64,000 nt of DNA from Micromonospora lupini str. Lupac 08 (GTDB lineage: Bacteria > Actinomycetota > Actinomycetes > Mycobacteriales > Micromonosporaceae). The position numbers were made by a program, and so were the translations under genes. This document shows, piece by piece, positions 25,388 through 33,005 of the stretch; the stretch's first letter is position 1; each line of letters begins with the position of its first letter. The stretch lies in the NCBI RefSeq assembly GCF_000297395.2, contig NZ_HF570108.1, positions 2,529,503 to 2,593,502 on the forward strand, given 5' to 3'. The notes beneath the pieces are model-generated. The model saw nothing but the letters and a program-made list of their open reading frames with translations. It made no database searches and was not told the DNA's origin.

Positions 25388-26560
25388 TCAGGCCAGGTGG
25401 CCGCCGATCTTCGTGTACCCGCGCAGCAGGTCCCGGGAGATGATCAGCCGCTGCATCTCGTCGGTGCCCTCGAAGATGCGGTAGAGCCGGACCTGCCGGT
25501 ACCAGCGTTCGATGGGCAGCTCCCGGGTGTAGCCCATGCCGCCGTGGATCTGGAGCACCCGGTCGACCACGCGGTTGACCATCCCGGCGCCGTAGAGCTT
25601 GCCCATCGACGAGGCGTGCCGGGGGTCCAGGCCCTGATCGACGGTCCACGCCGAGCGCAGCACCAGCCAGCGGGCCGCCTCCAGTTCGGTCTCCGAGTCG
25701 GCGATCATCCACTGGATGGCCTGGTTGGTGCCGATCTTCGCGCCGAACGTCTCGCGGGTGTTGGCGTAGTCGATGGCCATCTGCAGGACCCGCTCGGCGA
25801 TGCCGATGGCGTGCGACGGGATGGTGTAGCGGCCCTTGCCGATCCACTCCATGCCCAGCGTGAAGCCCTGCCCGATCTCGCCGAGGATGTTGCGGTGCGG
25901 CACGCGGACGCCGTCGAAGATCAGCGACGCGGGCCCGCCCTCGCCCATGGTCTGGATGAACTCCGAGCGCCAGCCCATCGAACGGTCCACCAGGAACGCG
26001 GTCGCGCCGCCGTTGCGGGCGCCCTTCTCCCGGTCGGTCACCGCGACGACGATGGCGAAGTCGGCGTCGTGGCCGCCGGTGATGAACGTCTTCTCGCCGT
26101 CGAGGATCCAGTCGTCGCCGTCGCGGCGCGCGGACAGCCGGATGTTCGCGGCGTCGGAGCCGGCGCCCGGCTCGGTGATCGCGAAGCAGGACCGCCGCTC
26201 GCCCTCGATCGTCGGGATGAGGAACTCCTGCTTCTGCTCCTCGGTGGCGTGGAACAGGATGTTGTCCGCCTCGCCACCGAAGCGGAACGGCACGAACGTG
26301 TGGCCCAGCTCCGTCCAGATCAACGACTGGAGCACCGCCGGCAGGTTCATCCCGCCGTACTCCTCGGGAGTCGCCAGGCCCCAGAAGCCGAACTTGCGGG
26401 CCTTGAGTTGCAGCTCGCGCACCTCGGAGTGGTCCAGGCCCGGCTGGTGCGCGCGCTCCCGGCGCAGCACCTCCGCCTCCAGGGGCATCACCTCGCGGCG
26501 GATGAACGACCGGACGGTGTCCCGCACCGCCCGCTCCTCGTCGGTGAGCGAAAAGTCCAC
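25388..26560 (-). CDS. Acyl-CoA dehydrogenase
   Basis: A 390-residue FAD enzyme that introduces an alpha-beta double bond into acyl-CoA esters. Signatures: CFAITEPGAGSDAANIRL, DWILDGEKTFITGG, and the C-terminal QIHGGMGYTRELPIERWYRQVRLYRIFEGTDEMQRLIISR. The GTG at 26560 is preferred to the longer frame at 26593 because AGGAGG lies six bases upstream and the extra residues do not fit the family start (VDFSLTDEERAVRDTV). It is divergent from a TetR gene; the shared 19-bp operator at 26598 lies over the control region. The chain length or branched specificity is not clear. Confidence 0.93.
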   Translation of the reverse strand: MDFSLTDEERAVRDTVRSFIRREVMPLEAEVLRRERAHQPGLDHSEVRELQLKARKFGFWGLATPEEYGGMNLPAVLQSLIWTELGHTFVPFRFGGEADNILFHATEEQKQEFLIPTIEGERRSCFAITEPGAGSDAANIRLSARRDGDDWILDGEKTFITGGHDADFAIVVAVTDREKGARNGGATAFLVDRSMGWRSEFIQTMGEGGPASLIFDGVRVPHRNILGEIGQGFTLGMEWIGKGRYTIPSHAIGIAERVLQMAIDYANTRETFGAKIGTNQAIQWMIADSETELEAARWLVLRSAWTVDQGLDPRHASSMGKLYGAGMVNRVVDRVLQIHGGMGYTRELPIERWYRQVRLYRIFEGTDEMQRLIISRDLLRGYTKIGGHLA

Positions 26561-26597
26561 GGTGGTCCTCCTGGCGTCGGCGCGGCCGGTCACCCCT

Positions 26598-26616
26598 AAA
26601 CTAGCGGTGTAAGTTT
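26598..26616. promoter_or_regulatory. TetR operator, copy 1
   Basis: AAACTAGCGGTGTAAGTTT, a 19-bp imperfect palindrome between the divergent acyl-CoA dehydrogenase and tetR genes. It matches the site at 27321-27339 in 14 of 19 positions. Each copy holds one perfect half of the palindrome AAACTAGCG-N-CGCTAGTTT. On the minus strand this sequence includes the likely -10 region of the dehydrogenase gene. Confidence 0.6.
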
Positions 26617-26658
26617 TGATGCGTCCAGACCCATGGCCCAGACCCGACGAGGAGCGCA

Positions 26659-27315
26659 GTGCCCCGACCCCGCCAGCCCCGGCTCACCCGGCAGCTGATC
26701 GTCGACGCCGCCACGGCGCTCATCGACGCCGAGGGTCTGCCCGCGCTCTCCACCCGTCGACTCGCCGCCGCGCTTGGCGTGCAGGGCCCGTCGCTCTACA
26801 ACCACTTCGCCACCAAGGACGAGATCCTCGACGCGGTCGCCGACACGGTCACCGGCGCCGTCGACACCAGCGGCTTCACCGGCCGGGACTGGGCCGGCGC
26901 GCTGCGCGACTGGGCCTGGTCGTACCGGCGGGCGCTCACCGCGCACCCGAACATCGTGCCGTACCTGGCCCAGGGTCCCGGCCGCCGGCCGGCCGCGCTC
27001 GCCATGGCCGACGCGGTCTACGGCGGCCTCGTCCGCGCCGGGTGGCCGCCGGCGCGCGCCACCCACATCGGCGCGGCGCTGCGCTACTTCGTGGCCGGCT
27101 CGGCGCTCGGCTCGTTCGCCCGCGGCTTCGTCGAGGACCCCGAGCTGTACGCCGCGCACTACCCCCACCTGCGCCAGGCGCACCGGCTCGCCGAGCACCA
27201 GCAGAGCGTGGACGAGGGCGCCTTCGCCCTCGGACTGGACGCGCTGCTGCACGGCCTGGCGGCCGAGTACGCCCGCACCGTCGGGCCGGTGGAGTCCGGC
27301 CGGCCCAGCGGGTAG
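26659..27315 (+). CDS. TetR-family regulator (WHG-type C-terminus)
   Basis: A 218-residue repressor-type protein. The HTH is at about residues 10-55 (RQLIVDAATALIDAEGLPALSTRRLAAALGVQGPSLYNHFATKDEIL). The C-terminal ligand and dimer domain with WAWSYRRALTAHPNIVPYL resembles the WHG-containing TetR_C group. The GTG start follows GAGGAG. It sits between the acyl-CoA dehydrogenase (divergent) and the aldehyde/alcohol dehydrogenase genes (downstream). Matching 19-bp sites before both point to control of both units by this protein. Confidence 0.9.
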   Translation: MPRPRQPRLTRQLIVDAATALIDAEGLPALSTRRLAAALGVQGPSLYNHFATKDEILDAVADTVTGAVDTSGFTGRDWAGALRDWAWSYRRALTAHPNIVPYLAQGPGRRPAALAMADAVYGGLVRAGWPPARATHIGAALRYFVAGSALGSFARGFVEDPELYAAHYPHLRQAHRLAEHQQSVDEGAFALGLDALLHGLAAEYARTVGPVESGRPSG

Positions 27316-27320
27316 CGTCC

Positions 27321-27339
27321 AAACTCCCGGCGCTAGTTT
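27321..27339. promoter_or_regulatory. TetR operator, copy 2
   Basis: AAACTCCCGGCGCTAGTTT, upstream of the aldehyde dehydrogenase gene, matching the 26598 site in 14 of 19 positions including both AAACT/AGTTT ends. It lies 69 bases before the start codon. Confidence 0.6.
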
Positions 27340-27408
27340 CCCCGCCCGCCGCGACCCCGTCGCCCATGCCCGCTGCCATCGCCCGTCGCCCACCCCGGAA
27401 GGGACGCC

Positions 27409-28863
27409 ATGGACCTCGCCGCCCCGCCGTCGCTGCTGCCCGATGCCCTGCGCCTCCGTCGCCACCTGCACATCGGCGGCGAGTGGACGTCTCCCGCCGG
27501 CACCGACGTGATCGACGTGGAGAACCCGAGCACCGGTGAGCTGATCGGTCAGGTGCCCGCCGGCACGGCGGCCGACGTGGACGCCGCCGTCGCCGCCGCC
27601 CGCGCCGCCTTTCCCGGCTGGGCGGCCGCCGCGCCCGCCGAGCGGTCCGCGCACCTCGACCGGCTGCACACCGCGCTCGCGACGCGCGCCGACGACCTCG
27701 CCCGCACCATCGCTGTCGAGCTGGGTGCCCCGCTCAAGCTCGCCACCCGTGTGCAGGTCGCGCTGCCGCTGATCGTGCTGCGCGACCACGTGGCGCTCGC
27801 CGCCCGGCCGCCGGTCGAGGAGACCATCGGCAACTCCCTCGTGGTCCGCGAGCCGATCGGTGTGGTCGGCGCGATCACCCCGTGGAACTACCCCCTGCAC
27901 CAGGTGATGGCGAAGGTCGCGCCCGCGCTCGCCGCCGGCTGCACGGTAGTCCTCAAGCCCAGCGAGTTGACCCCGCTCACCGCGTACCTGCTCTTCGACG
28001 CGGTCACCGAAGCCGGTCTGCCGCCGGGTGTGCTCAACCTGGTCCCCGGCACCGGTGCGGCCGTCGGCGAGGCGCTCGCCGGGCACCCCGACGTCGACCT
28101 GGTCTCGTTCACCGGCTCCACCGCCACCGGCACCCGCATCATGCGACTCGCCGCCGACCGGATCGCCCGGGTCGCGCTGGAGCTGGGTGGCAAGTCCGCC
28201 AACGTGATCCTCCCCGACGCCGACCTGCCCACCGCGGTCAAGGTCGGCGTCGGCAACGCCCTGATGAACTCCGGCCAGACCTGCACGGCGTGGACCCGGA
28301 TGCTTGTGCACCGCGACCGGTACGCCGAGGCGCTCGACCTGGTCGCGACGGCGGTGGCCGGCTACCGCGTCGGCGACCCGTTCGACTCGGCCACCCGCCT
28401 CGGCCCCCTGGTCTCCGCCGCCCAGGCGACGCGGGTACGCGGCCATGTCGAGCGGGCTCTCGCCGACGGCGCGCGCCTCGTCGCCGGTGGCCCGGGCGCG
28501 CCGGTACCGGCGCGGGGGCACTTCGTCGCCCCGACCGTCTTCGCCGACGTGCACCCGGACAGCGCGCTCGCCCAGGAGGAGGTCTTCGGCCCCGTGCTCG
28601 CCGTACTCCCGTTCGACGACACCGACGAGGCCGTCGCCATCGCCAACAACTCGCGCTACGGCCTGGCCGGCGCGGTCTGGTCCACCGACACCGAGGCGGC
28701 GCTCGCGGTGGCGCGGCGACTGCGCACCGGGGCGGTCGACATCAACGGCGCCTCGTTCAACCCCCTCGCGCCCTTCGGCGGCTACAAGCAGTCCGGCCTG
28801 GGCCGGGAGTTGGGCGTGCACGGCCTCGCCGAGTTCTGCGAGCTGAAGGCGATCCAGCGATGA
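27409..28863 (+). CDS. NAD(P)-dependent aldehyde dehydrogenase
   Basis: A 484-residue enzyme oxidising an aldehyde to the acid. Family motifs: cofactor region PWNYPL and KPSELTP, FTGSTATG, the general base Glu in ALELGGKSANVI, and the nucleophile Cys in NSGQTCTAWTR. The ATG has GGAAGGG upstream. Its stop overlaps the next gene (ATGA), so it forms a coupled pair with an alcohol dehydrogenase: alcohol to aldehyde to acid. The acyl-CoA dehydrogenase under the same operator would act on the acid after CoA activation; no ligase is encoded here. Confidence 0.93.
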   Translation: MDLAAPPSLLPDALRLRRHLHIGGEWTSPAGTDVIDVENPSTGELIGQVPAGTAADVDAAVAAARAAFPGWAAAAPAERSAHLDRLHTALATRADDLARTIAVELGAPLKLATRVQVALPLIVLRDHVALAARPPVEETIGNSLVVREPIGVVGAITPWNYPLHQVMAKVAPALAAGCTVVLKPSELTPLTAYLLFDAVTEAGLPPGVLNLVPGTGAAVGEALAGHPDVDLVSFTGSTATGTRIMRLAADRIARVALELGGKSANVILPDADLPTAVKVGVGNALMNSGQTCTAWTRMLVHRDRYAEALDLVATAVAGYRVGDPFDSATRLGPLVSAAQATRVRGHVERALADGARLVAGGPGAPVPARGHFVAPTVFADVHPDSALAQEEVFGPVLAVLPFDDTDEAVAIANNSRYGLAGAVWSTDTEAALAVARRLRTGAVDINGASFNPLAPFGGYKQSGLGRELGVHGLAEFCELKAIQR

Positions 28864-30002
28864 GCGGCCCCGAGCCTGCGGGCGCGCCTGTGGCGGACAA
28901 CCCCGAGCCGGCGGGCGTGCCGGTCATTGTCCGCGCGCTTGTCGCGCGCGGGCCCGGCGCCGAGCTGCGGGTCGAGCGGGTACGCCTGCCCGCGCCCGGC
29001 CCCGGCGAGGTGCGGGTGACGATCCGGGCGGCGGGCGTGTGCCACTCCGACCTGTCCATGGTAAACGGCACTTTGGCCGCGACGTTCCCGCTGGTGCTCG
29101 GGCACGAGGCGACCGGCGTGGTGGCCGAGGCAGGCGCGGGCACGCGACTGCCGGTCGGCACGCCTGTGGTGCTCAACTGGGCGCCCGCCTGCCGGGCCTG
29201 CTGGTGGTGCCGGCACGACGAGCCGTGGCTCTGCGCCGCCAACACCGCCCCGACGGTGGCGCGCGGCGAGACCGAGGACGGCGTACCGCTGCACCTCACG
29301 CTCGGCCTCGGCGCGCTCGCCGAGGCCGTGGTGGTGCCGGAGAGCGCGGTCGTGCCGATCCCGGCGGGGCTGCCCGCCGAGCAGGCCGCGCTGCTCGGCT
29401 GCGCGGTGCTCACCGGCGTCGGCGCGGTCGGCAACACCGCCCGGGTCGCGCCCGGCGAGTCGGTCGCCGTCATCGGGCTCGGCGGGGTCGGGCTCACCGT
29501 TCTCGCCGCCGCCCGCCGGGCGGGCGCCACGACGATCCTCGCCGTCGACGTGGCCGAGGCGAAGCGCGACCTGGCCCTCGCCGCCGGGGCCACCGACTTC
29601 CTGCTCTCCGACGACCGGCTCTCCAAGGAGGTACGGGCACGCACCGAGGGCCGGGGCGTCGACCACGCCTTCGAGTGCGTGGGGCGGGCCGCCACGATCC
29701 GGGCCGCCTGGAGGCTCACCCGGCGCGGGGGAGCGGTCACCGTGGTCGGCATGGGCGCCAAGGACGACATGGTCAGCCTCGGCGCGTTGGACATCTTCCA
29801 CTCCGCGCGGACCCTGCGCTCCTCGGTGTACGGCTCGTCCGACCCGGACCGGGAGGTGCCGGTGCTGGCCGCCGAACTCGCCGACGGCGCACTGGATCTG
29901 CGGGTGCTGATCAGCGGCACGGTCGGGCTGGACGACGCGCCCACCGCCTTCGACCGGCTGGCGCGCGGCGAGGGCGCTCGCTGGGTGGTCACGCTGGACT
30001 GA
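28860..30002 (+). CDS. Zinc-dependent alcohol dehydrogenase
   Basis: A 380-residue medium-chain dehydrogenase. Catalytic zinc ligands are in GVCHSDLS and GHEATG; the structural zinc loop is present (CRACWWCRHDEPWLC, four Cys). The Rossmann motif is GLGGVGLTVLAA. The protein starts with about 20 extra residues containing a doubled phrase, PEPAGAPVADN / PEPAGVPV, before the true fold (VIVRALVARGPG), probably unstructured. The ATG overlaps the aldehyde dehydrogenase stop. The gene layout suggests oxidation of a medium or branched alcohol; the substrate is not known. Confidence 0.9.
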   Translation: MSGPEPAGAPVADNPEPAGVPVIVRALVARGPGAELRVERVRLPAPGPGEVRVTIRAAGVCHSDLSMVNGTLAATFPLVLGHEATGVVAEAGAGTRLPVGTPVVLNWAPACRACWWCRHDEPWLCAANTAPTVARGETEDGVPLHLTLGLGALAEAVVVPESAVVPIPAGLPAEQAALLGCAVLTGVGAVGNTARVAPGESVAVIGLGGVGLTVLAAARRAGATTILAVDVAEAKRDLALAAGATDFLLSDDRLSKEVRARTEGRGVDHAFECVGRAATIRAAWRLTRRGGAVTVVGMGAKDDMVSLGALDIFHSARTLRSSVYGSSDPDREVPVLAAELADGALDLRVLISGTVGLDDAPTAFDRLARGEGARWVVTLD

Positions 30003-30017
30003 GCGGAGCAGGCACGC

Positions 30018-30041
30018 CTGCCGGCCGTTTCCGGCCGGCAG
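30018..30041. terminator. Bidirectional terminator
   Basis: A perfect 10-bp stem (CTGCCGGCCG at 30018-30027, CGGCCGGCAG at 30032-30041) with loop TTTC, between the alcohol dehydrogenase gene and the convergent small hypothetical gene. Confidence 0.75.
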
Positions 30042-30054
30042 CGCGCGGTCTCGA

Positions 30055-30342
30055 TCAGAAGGGTGGTGTGTCCTCGCCCATCAACGCCAGCACGACGCCA
30101 CCTCTCCCACTCTTGAGGCTCTGGACCACGACCCTGCCGGTGCTGCCGTCGGGCAGCTCCAACGTGAAGGTCTTCCCGACCGCGTTCTTGGGGCCGTTAC
30201 CGGCGCTGTTGGCGGGCCGGAAGTCGCCTGCCCACGGCCGGGTCCCACCCTTGCGGGCCGGCTCGGCGAAGAGGGCGGCGGTGCCAGGGGTCCTGGTGCC
30301 GTCCGAGGAAAGAAGCACTGAGGCGCTGCGAAAGGTAGCCAT
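30055..30342 (-). CDS. Small conserved hypothetical protein
   Basis: A 95-residue soluble protein (MATFRSASVLLSSDGTRTPGTAALF ... KTFTLELPDGSTGRVVVQSL). No domain recognised; the second half looks like a small beta-barrel. The ATG at 30342 is preferred to a TTG at 30351. There is no Shine-Dalgarno, but TAGCCT lies eight bases upstream on the minus strand, so the transcript may be leaderless. It is divergent from the next gene. Confidence 0.6.
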   Translation of the reverse strand: MATFRSASVLLSSDGTRTPGTAALFAEPARKGGTRPWAGDFRPANSAGNGPKNAVGKTFTLELPDGSTGRVVVQSLKSGRGGVVLALMGEDTPPF

Positions 30343-30409
30343 ATGCGCCAAGGCTATCCCGGACTGCGCTCTACCGCGCTCCGCAACGGCCCTCTACACC
30401 GAACGGCCA

Positions 30410-30423
30410 TAAGATCTACTTCT
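30410..30423 (+). promoter_or_regulatory. -10 box for a leaderless start
   Basis: TAAGAT at 30410-30415, eight bases before the ATG at 30424, in an unusually AT-rich patch and without a Shine-Dalgarno. Confidence 0.4.
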
Positions 30424-31413
30424 ATGGTCCGCGCCACGCCTCCGCGTCCCCTGGACATCACCGCGCTCTTCCCCGAACTGCGGGAGCATTCGGCCACCGC
30501 CACCCGCCTGCATCCCCGGCCCGGTGCTCCGACCGTCAGGGACAGCTCCGTCGGCGGACCGCTGCTGTGGCCTGCCGACGAGGTGTGGCCGGTCTGCGAC
30601 GACGCCGGGGCGCACGAGCCGTACGGCCTGACCACCCCGGCCGTCCTGCGCCGCAGGCGGGAGATCCTCGCGACCGCGGAAGCCCGGGAGTCGCTGCCGG
30701 GCGGGGACTTCCTGACTACCGAGGAGCGGGCCGAACTCGATGCCGCCGACGCTCTGGACCTGGACGACCTGATCGAGGATTCGATCCCGTTGGTCCCGGT
30801 CGCGCAGCTGTACCGGCAGGATGTTCCGGACTACGTCGGTCCGGACGGCACCGACCTGCTCCAGGTGCTGTGGTGCCCGGTGGACCACTCGGACCGGCAC
30901 TACAGCCCTCGCGTCTTCCTCCACTGGCGCGACAGTTCCGCCGTCGGCCCGCTGCTCGAAGCGCCTCCCGAGCCGCAGGTGATCAGTGACATGTACCTGC
31001 CGGTTCCGTGCGTGGTGCACCCCGAACAGGTTCGCGAGTACCAGTACGCCGATCTGCTCCCCGACGACCTGCGCGAGCGGCTCGACGAGTGGGATGACGA
31101 CGAAGACGACGACCGTCCCCACTATCAGGCCGACCTGTCGCTGGCGCCGGGCTGGAAGGTCGGCGGGTACGCGAACTGGTCACTTACCGACCCGTACCCG
31201 ATGGACTGTGCCACCTGCGGCACCGCGATGACCTTGGTCTTCACCGCGGACTCGGGCGACTGGAACGGCATGCGTTGCAGCTGGCGCCCGTCCGAGGAAG
31301 ACCCGACCGCGTCCCCGGACACCGTCGGCGTGCAGATCGGGCGTGGCTACGCGCTGTACACCTTCCGCTGCCCCGAATCATTCGAGCATCCCCCGGCCAC
31401 CGCCATGCAGTGA
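30424..31413 (+). CDS. Hypothetical protein resembling DUF1963 proteins
   Basis: A 329-residue acidic soluble protein. It has features of DUF1963-type proteins: GGPLLWPADEVWPVC near the start, PLVPVAQLYRQDVPDY, a region with LLQVLWCPVDH, and a late CATCGTAMTLVF motif with a CxxC. Position 210-225 holds an acidic run (DEWDDDEDDD). Function unknown. The ATG at 30424 is preferred to the open frame from 30343 because a -10 box lies just before it. Stands alone. Confidence 0.7.
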   Translation: MVRATPPRPLDITALFPELREHSATATRLHPRPGAPTVRDSSVGGPLLWPADEVWPVCDDAGAHEPYGLTTPAVLRRRREILATAEARESLPGGDFLTTEERAELDAADALDLDDLIEDSIPLVPVAQLYRQDVPDYVGPDGTDLLQVLWCPVDHSDRHYSPRVFLHWRDSSAVGPLLEAPPEPQVISDMYLPVPCVVHPEQVREYQYADLLPDDLRERLDEWDDDEDDDRPHYQADLSLAPGWKVGGYANWSLTDPYPMDCATCGTAMTLVFTADSGDWNGMRCSWRPSEEDPTASPDTVGVQIGRGYALYTFRCPESFEHPPATAMQ

Positions 31414-31545
31414 CGCGGCTTCCCTCCACGGCTTGCCGGCGCGCAGAGCGAGGTGAGCGGAAGGCGGCAGATCCGGATGCCAGGCGGGATTGGGCGAGGC
31501 GACATCTCACTACCGGACCGCGCGGACGGTGCCTACTCTTCCGTC

Positions 31546-31893
31546 GTGGCACGTACCCGTATCAGGAGCATCGTCGTCGATGACATCGAATACCGATGGA
31601 CCGTCGGCATGGTCGATCCGGGCCGTGTCAAGGTCACGGTCTGGCGCGACGGACCCGGCGGCGCCTTGGAGGTCATGGCGCGCTTTGATGACCCATGGCT
31701 GAACTTCGGACCGATCATCACCGCACCTGCCGGACGAGTGGCCGAAGTGTTCGAACTGAGCCCGATCGCCCCCGCTCTGGTCGCGAAGATCGTCCGGCAG
31801 GCACTCGACATGGGCTGGCAGGCACAGCACAAGGCAACGACGCGGCTCCAGCTCACCCGTGACCGCGAACGGTTGGAGCCGTCACCCGAGTAA
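31546..31893 (+). CDS. Small conserved hypothetical protein
   Basis: A 115-residue soluble protein (VARTRIRSIVVDDIEYRWTVGMVDPGRVKVTVWRD...). No assigned domain. The GTG at 31546 is chosen because TACTCT, a fair -10 box, ends six bases before it, giving a leaderless start, and the residues upstream look non-coding. Flanked by unrelated genes on the same strand. Confidence 0.6.
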   Translation: MARTRIRSIVVDDIEYRWTVGMVDPGRVKVTVWRDGPGGALEVMARFDDPWLNFGPIITAPAGRVAEVFELSPIAPALVAKIVRQALDMGWQAQHKATTRLQLTRDRERLEPSPE

Positions 31894-31961
31894 CAGGGCG
31901 TCGGACGCGACTGTTGTCCGCGGGCCACATGGTGTGATCACGAGGTAGATGCGAAGGGGGC

Positions 31962-32501
31962 ATGGTGGGGCGCAAGGCGATCATCTTTCACGGGACCGGC
32001 GGCAACCCGGACGTCGTCTGGTACCGCTGGTTGGCGGGGCGGCTCGAGGCTCGGGGTTACGCCGTCGAGGTGCCGTACCTGCCGGGCCTCAACGTCGAGC
32101 CGATCGCGACGTTCCTGCCCACGGTGCTGGCCGGGCACCACGTCGACGAGAACACCGTCCTGGTGGGCCACTCCGGCGGCGCGGCGTTCCTCCTGGCGTT
32201 CCTGGAGCACGTCGAGGTGACAGTCGCTCAGGCGATCCTGGTCGCCGGCTACTGCACCCAGCCCAACACCAGCGACGAACCGGTGCTCCAGGAGAGCTAC
32301 GACTGGGCCGCGATCCGGTCGCACGTGCGCGACATCGTCTTCATCAACTCCCGCGAGGATCCGTACGGCTGCGACGACCGACAGGGACGCGCCATGTTCG
32401 AGCGGCTCGGCGGCACCCAGATCGTGCGCGACGACGGACACTTCGGCGACTACGACCAGCCGTACGAGCGGTTCGAGCTGCTCGACCGACTCATCCCCTG
32501 A
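31962..32501 (+). CDS. RBBP9/YdeN-type alpha/beta hydrolase
   Basis: A 179-residue serine hydrolase of the small RBBP9/YdeN group. The nucleophile elbow is VGHSGGAAFL (Ser near 83). The acid is probably the Asp in NSREDPYGC, and the catalytic His is in DDGHFGDY near the C-terminus. The N-terminal strand KAIIFHGTGGNP supplies the oxyanion region. Substrate unknown. The ATG has AGGGGG upstream. Confidence 0.85.
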   Translation: MVGRKAIIFHGTGGNPDVVWYRWLAGRLEARGYAVEVPYLPGLNVEPIATFLPTVLAGHHVDENTVLVGHSGGAAFLLAFLEHVEVTVAQAILVAGYCTQPNTSDEPVLQESYDWAAIRSHVRDIVFINSREDPYGCDDRQGRAMFERLGGTQIVRDDGHFGDYDQPYERFELLDRLIP

Positions 32502-32543
32502 CGCTCGCCGTGCGTGAACACCGGTTCTCGCGGGCTTGACCAC

Positions 32544-32563
32544 CGAAACCCCACGGGTTTTCG
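32544..32563 (+). terminator. Possible terminator after the hydrolase gene
   Basis: CGAAACCC (32544-32551), loop CAC, GGGTTTTCG (32555-32563): a short stem with one bulge whose right arm carries a T run, 42 bases after the hydrolase stop and before the PadR promoter. Confidence 0.4.
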
Positions 32564-32574
32564 CGCTGGACTCG

Positions 32575-32619
32575 TTGCGTCGAAAAAATACCTAGCAGTA
32601 CTATGCATCGTACTTCTAG
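32575..32619 (+). promoter_or_regulatory. PadR promoter and operator
   Basis: -35 TTGCGT (32575-32580), 18-base spacer, -10 TACTAT (32599-32604). Over the -10 is a palindrome, CTAG-N-AGTAC-N8-GTACT-N-CTAG, spanning 32592-32619. PadR proteins bind long dyads of this kind at their own promoters, so autorepression is likely. Confidence 0.6.
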
Positions 32620-32639
32620 GGTTAGGGGTGGTAGGTCTC

Positions 32640-33005
32640 GTGAAGGTGGCAAAGGATCTGGTGGCCGCGTCTGCGACACCGATGGTGCTCGGCATCCTGG
32701 CCGAGGGGGAGAGCTACGGCTACGCGATCCTCCGGCGGATCAACGAGCTGTCCGCAGGTGAGCTGGACTGGACCGAGGGACTGCTGTATCCGCTGCTGCA
32801 CCGGCTCGAGCGCCTGGCCTATGTGGAGGCGAACTGGCAGTCGGTCGCCGGTGAGCGCAAGCGCAAGTACTACCGGATCACCGACCGGGGCCTGGCCGAG
32901 CTGGCCGAGCAGCGCCGGCAGTGGGACACCGTCGTGGGCGCGCTCAAGGAGATCTGGCACGACCGTACGCCGCTGACGGCGCGCCCGCTGGAGGGCCTCG
33001 CATGA
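32640..33005 (+). CDS. PadR-family transcriptional regulator
   Basis: A 121-residue winged-helix repressor of the short PadR type: KVAKDLVAASATPMVLGILAEGESYGYAILRRINELSAGELDWTEGLLYPLLHRLERLAYVEANW, then a wing with KRKYYRITDRG. The GTG at 32640 is chosen because upstream residues do not match the family and the promoter lies there. The stop overlaps the next gene by ATGA. The paired membrane protein is the likely regulated partner. Confidence 0.88.
   Translation: MKVAKDLVAASATPMVLGILAEGESYGYAILRRINELSAGELDWTEGLLYPLLHRLERLAYVEANWQSVAGERKRKYYRITDRGLAELAEQRRQWDTVVGALKEIWHDRTPLTARPLEGLA

Noticed and set aside
26596..28821. 741-codon minus-strand frame
   Set aside because: Antisense to TetR and aldehyde dehydrogenase, which have clear domains; the frame has no motif and is Gly/Arg/Val-rich noise.
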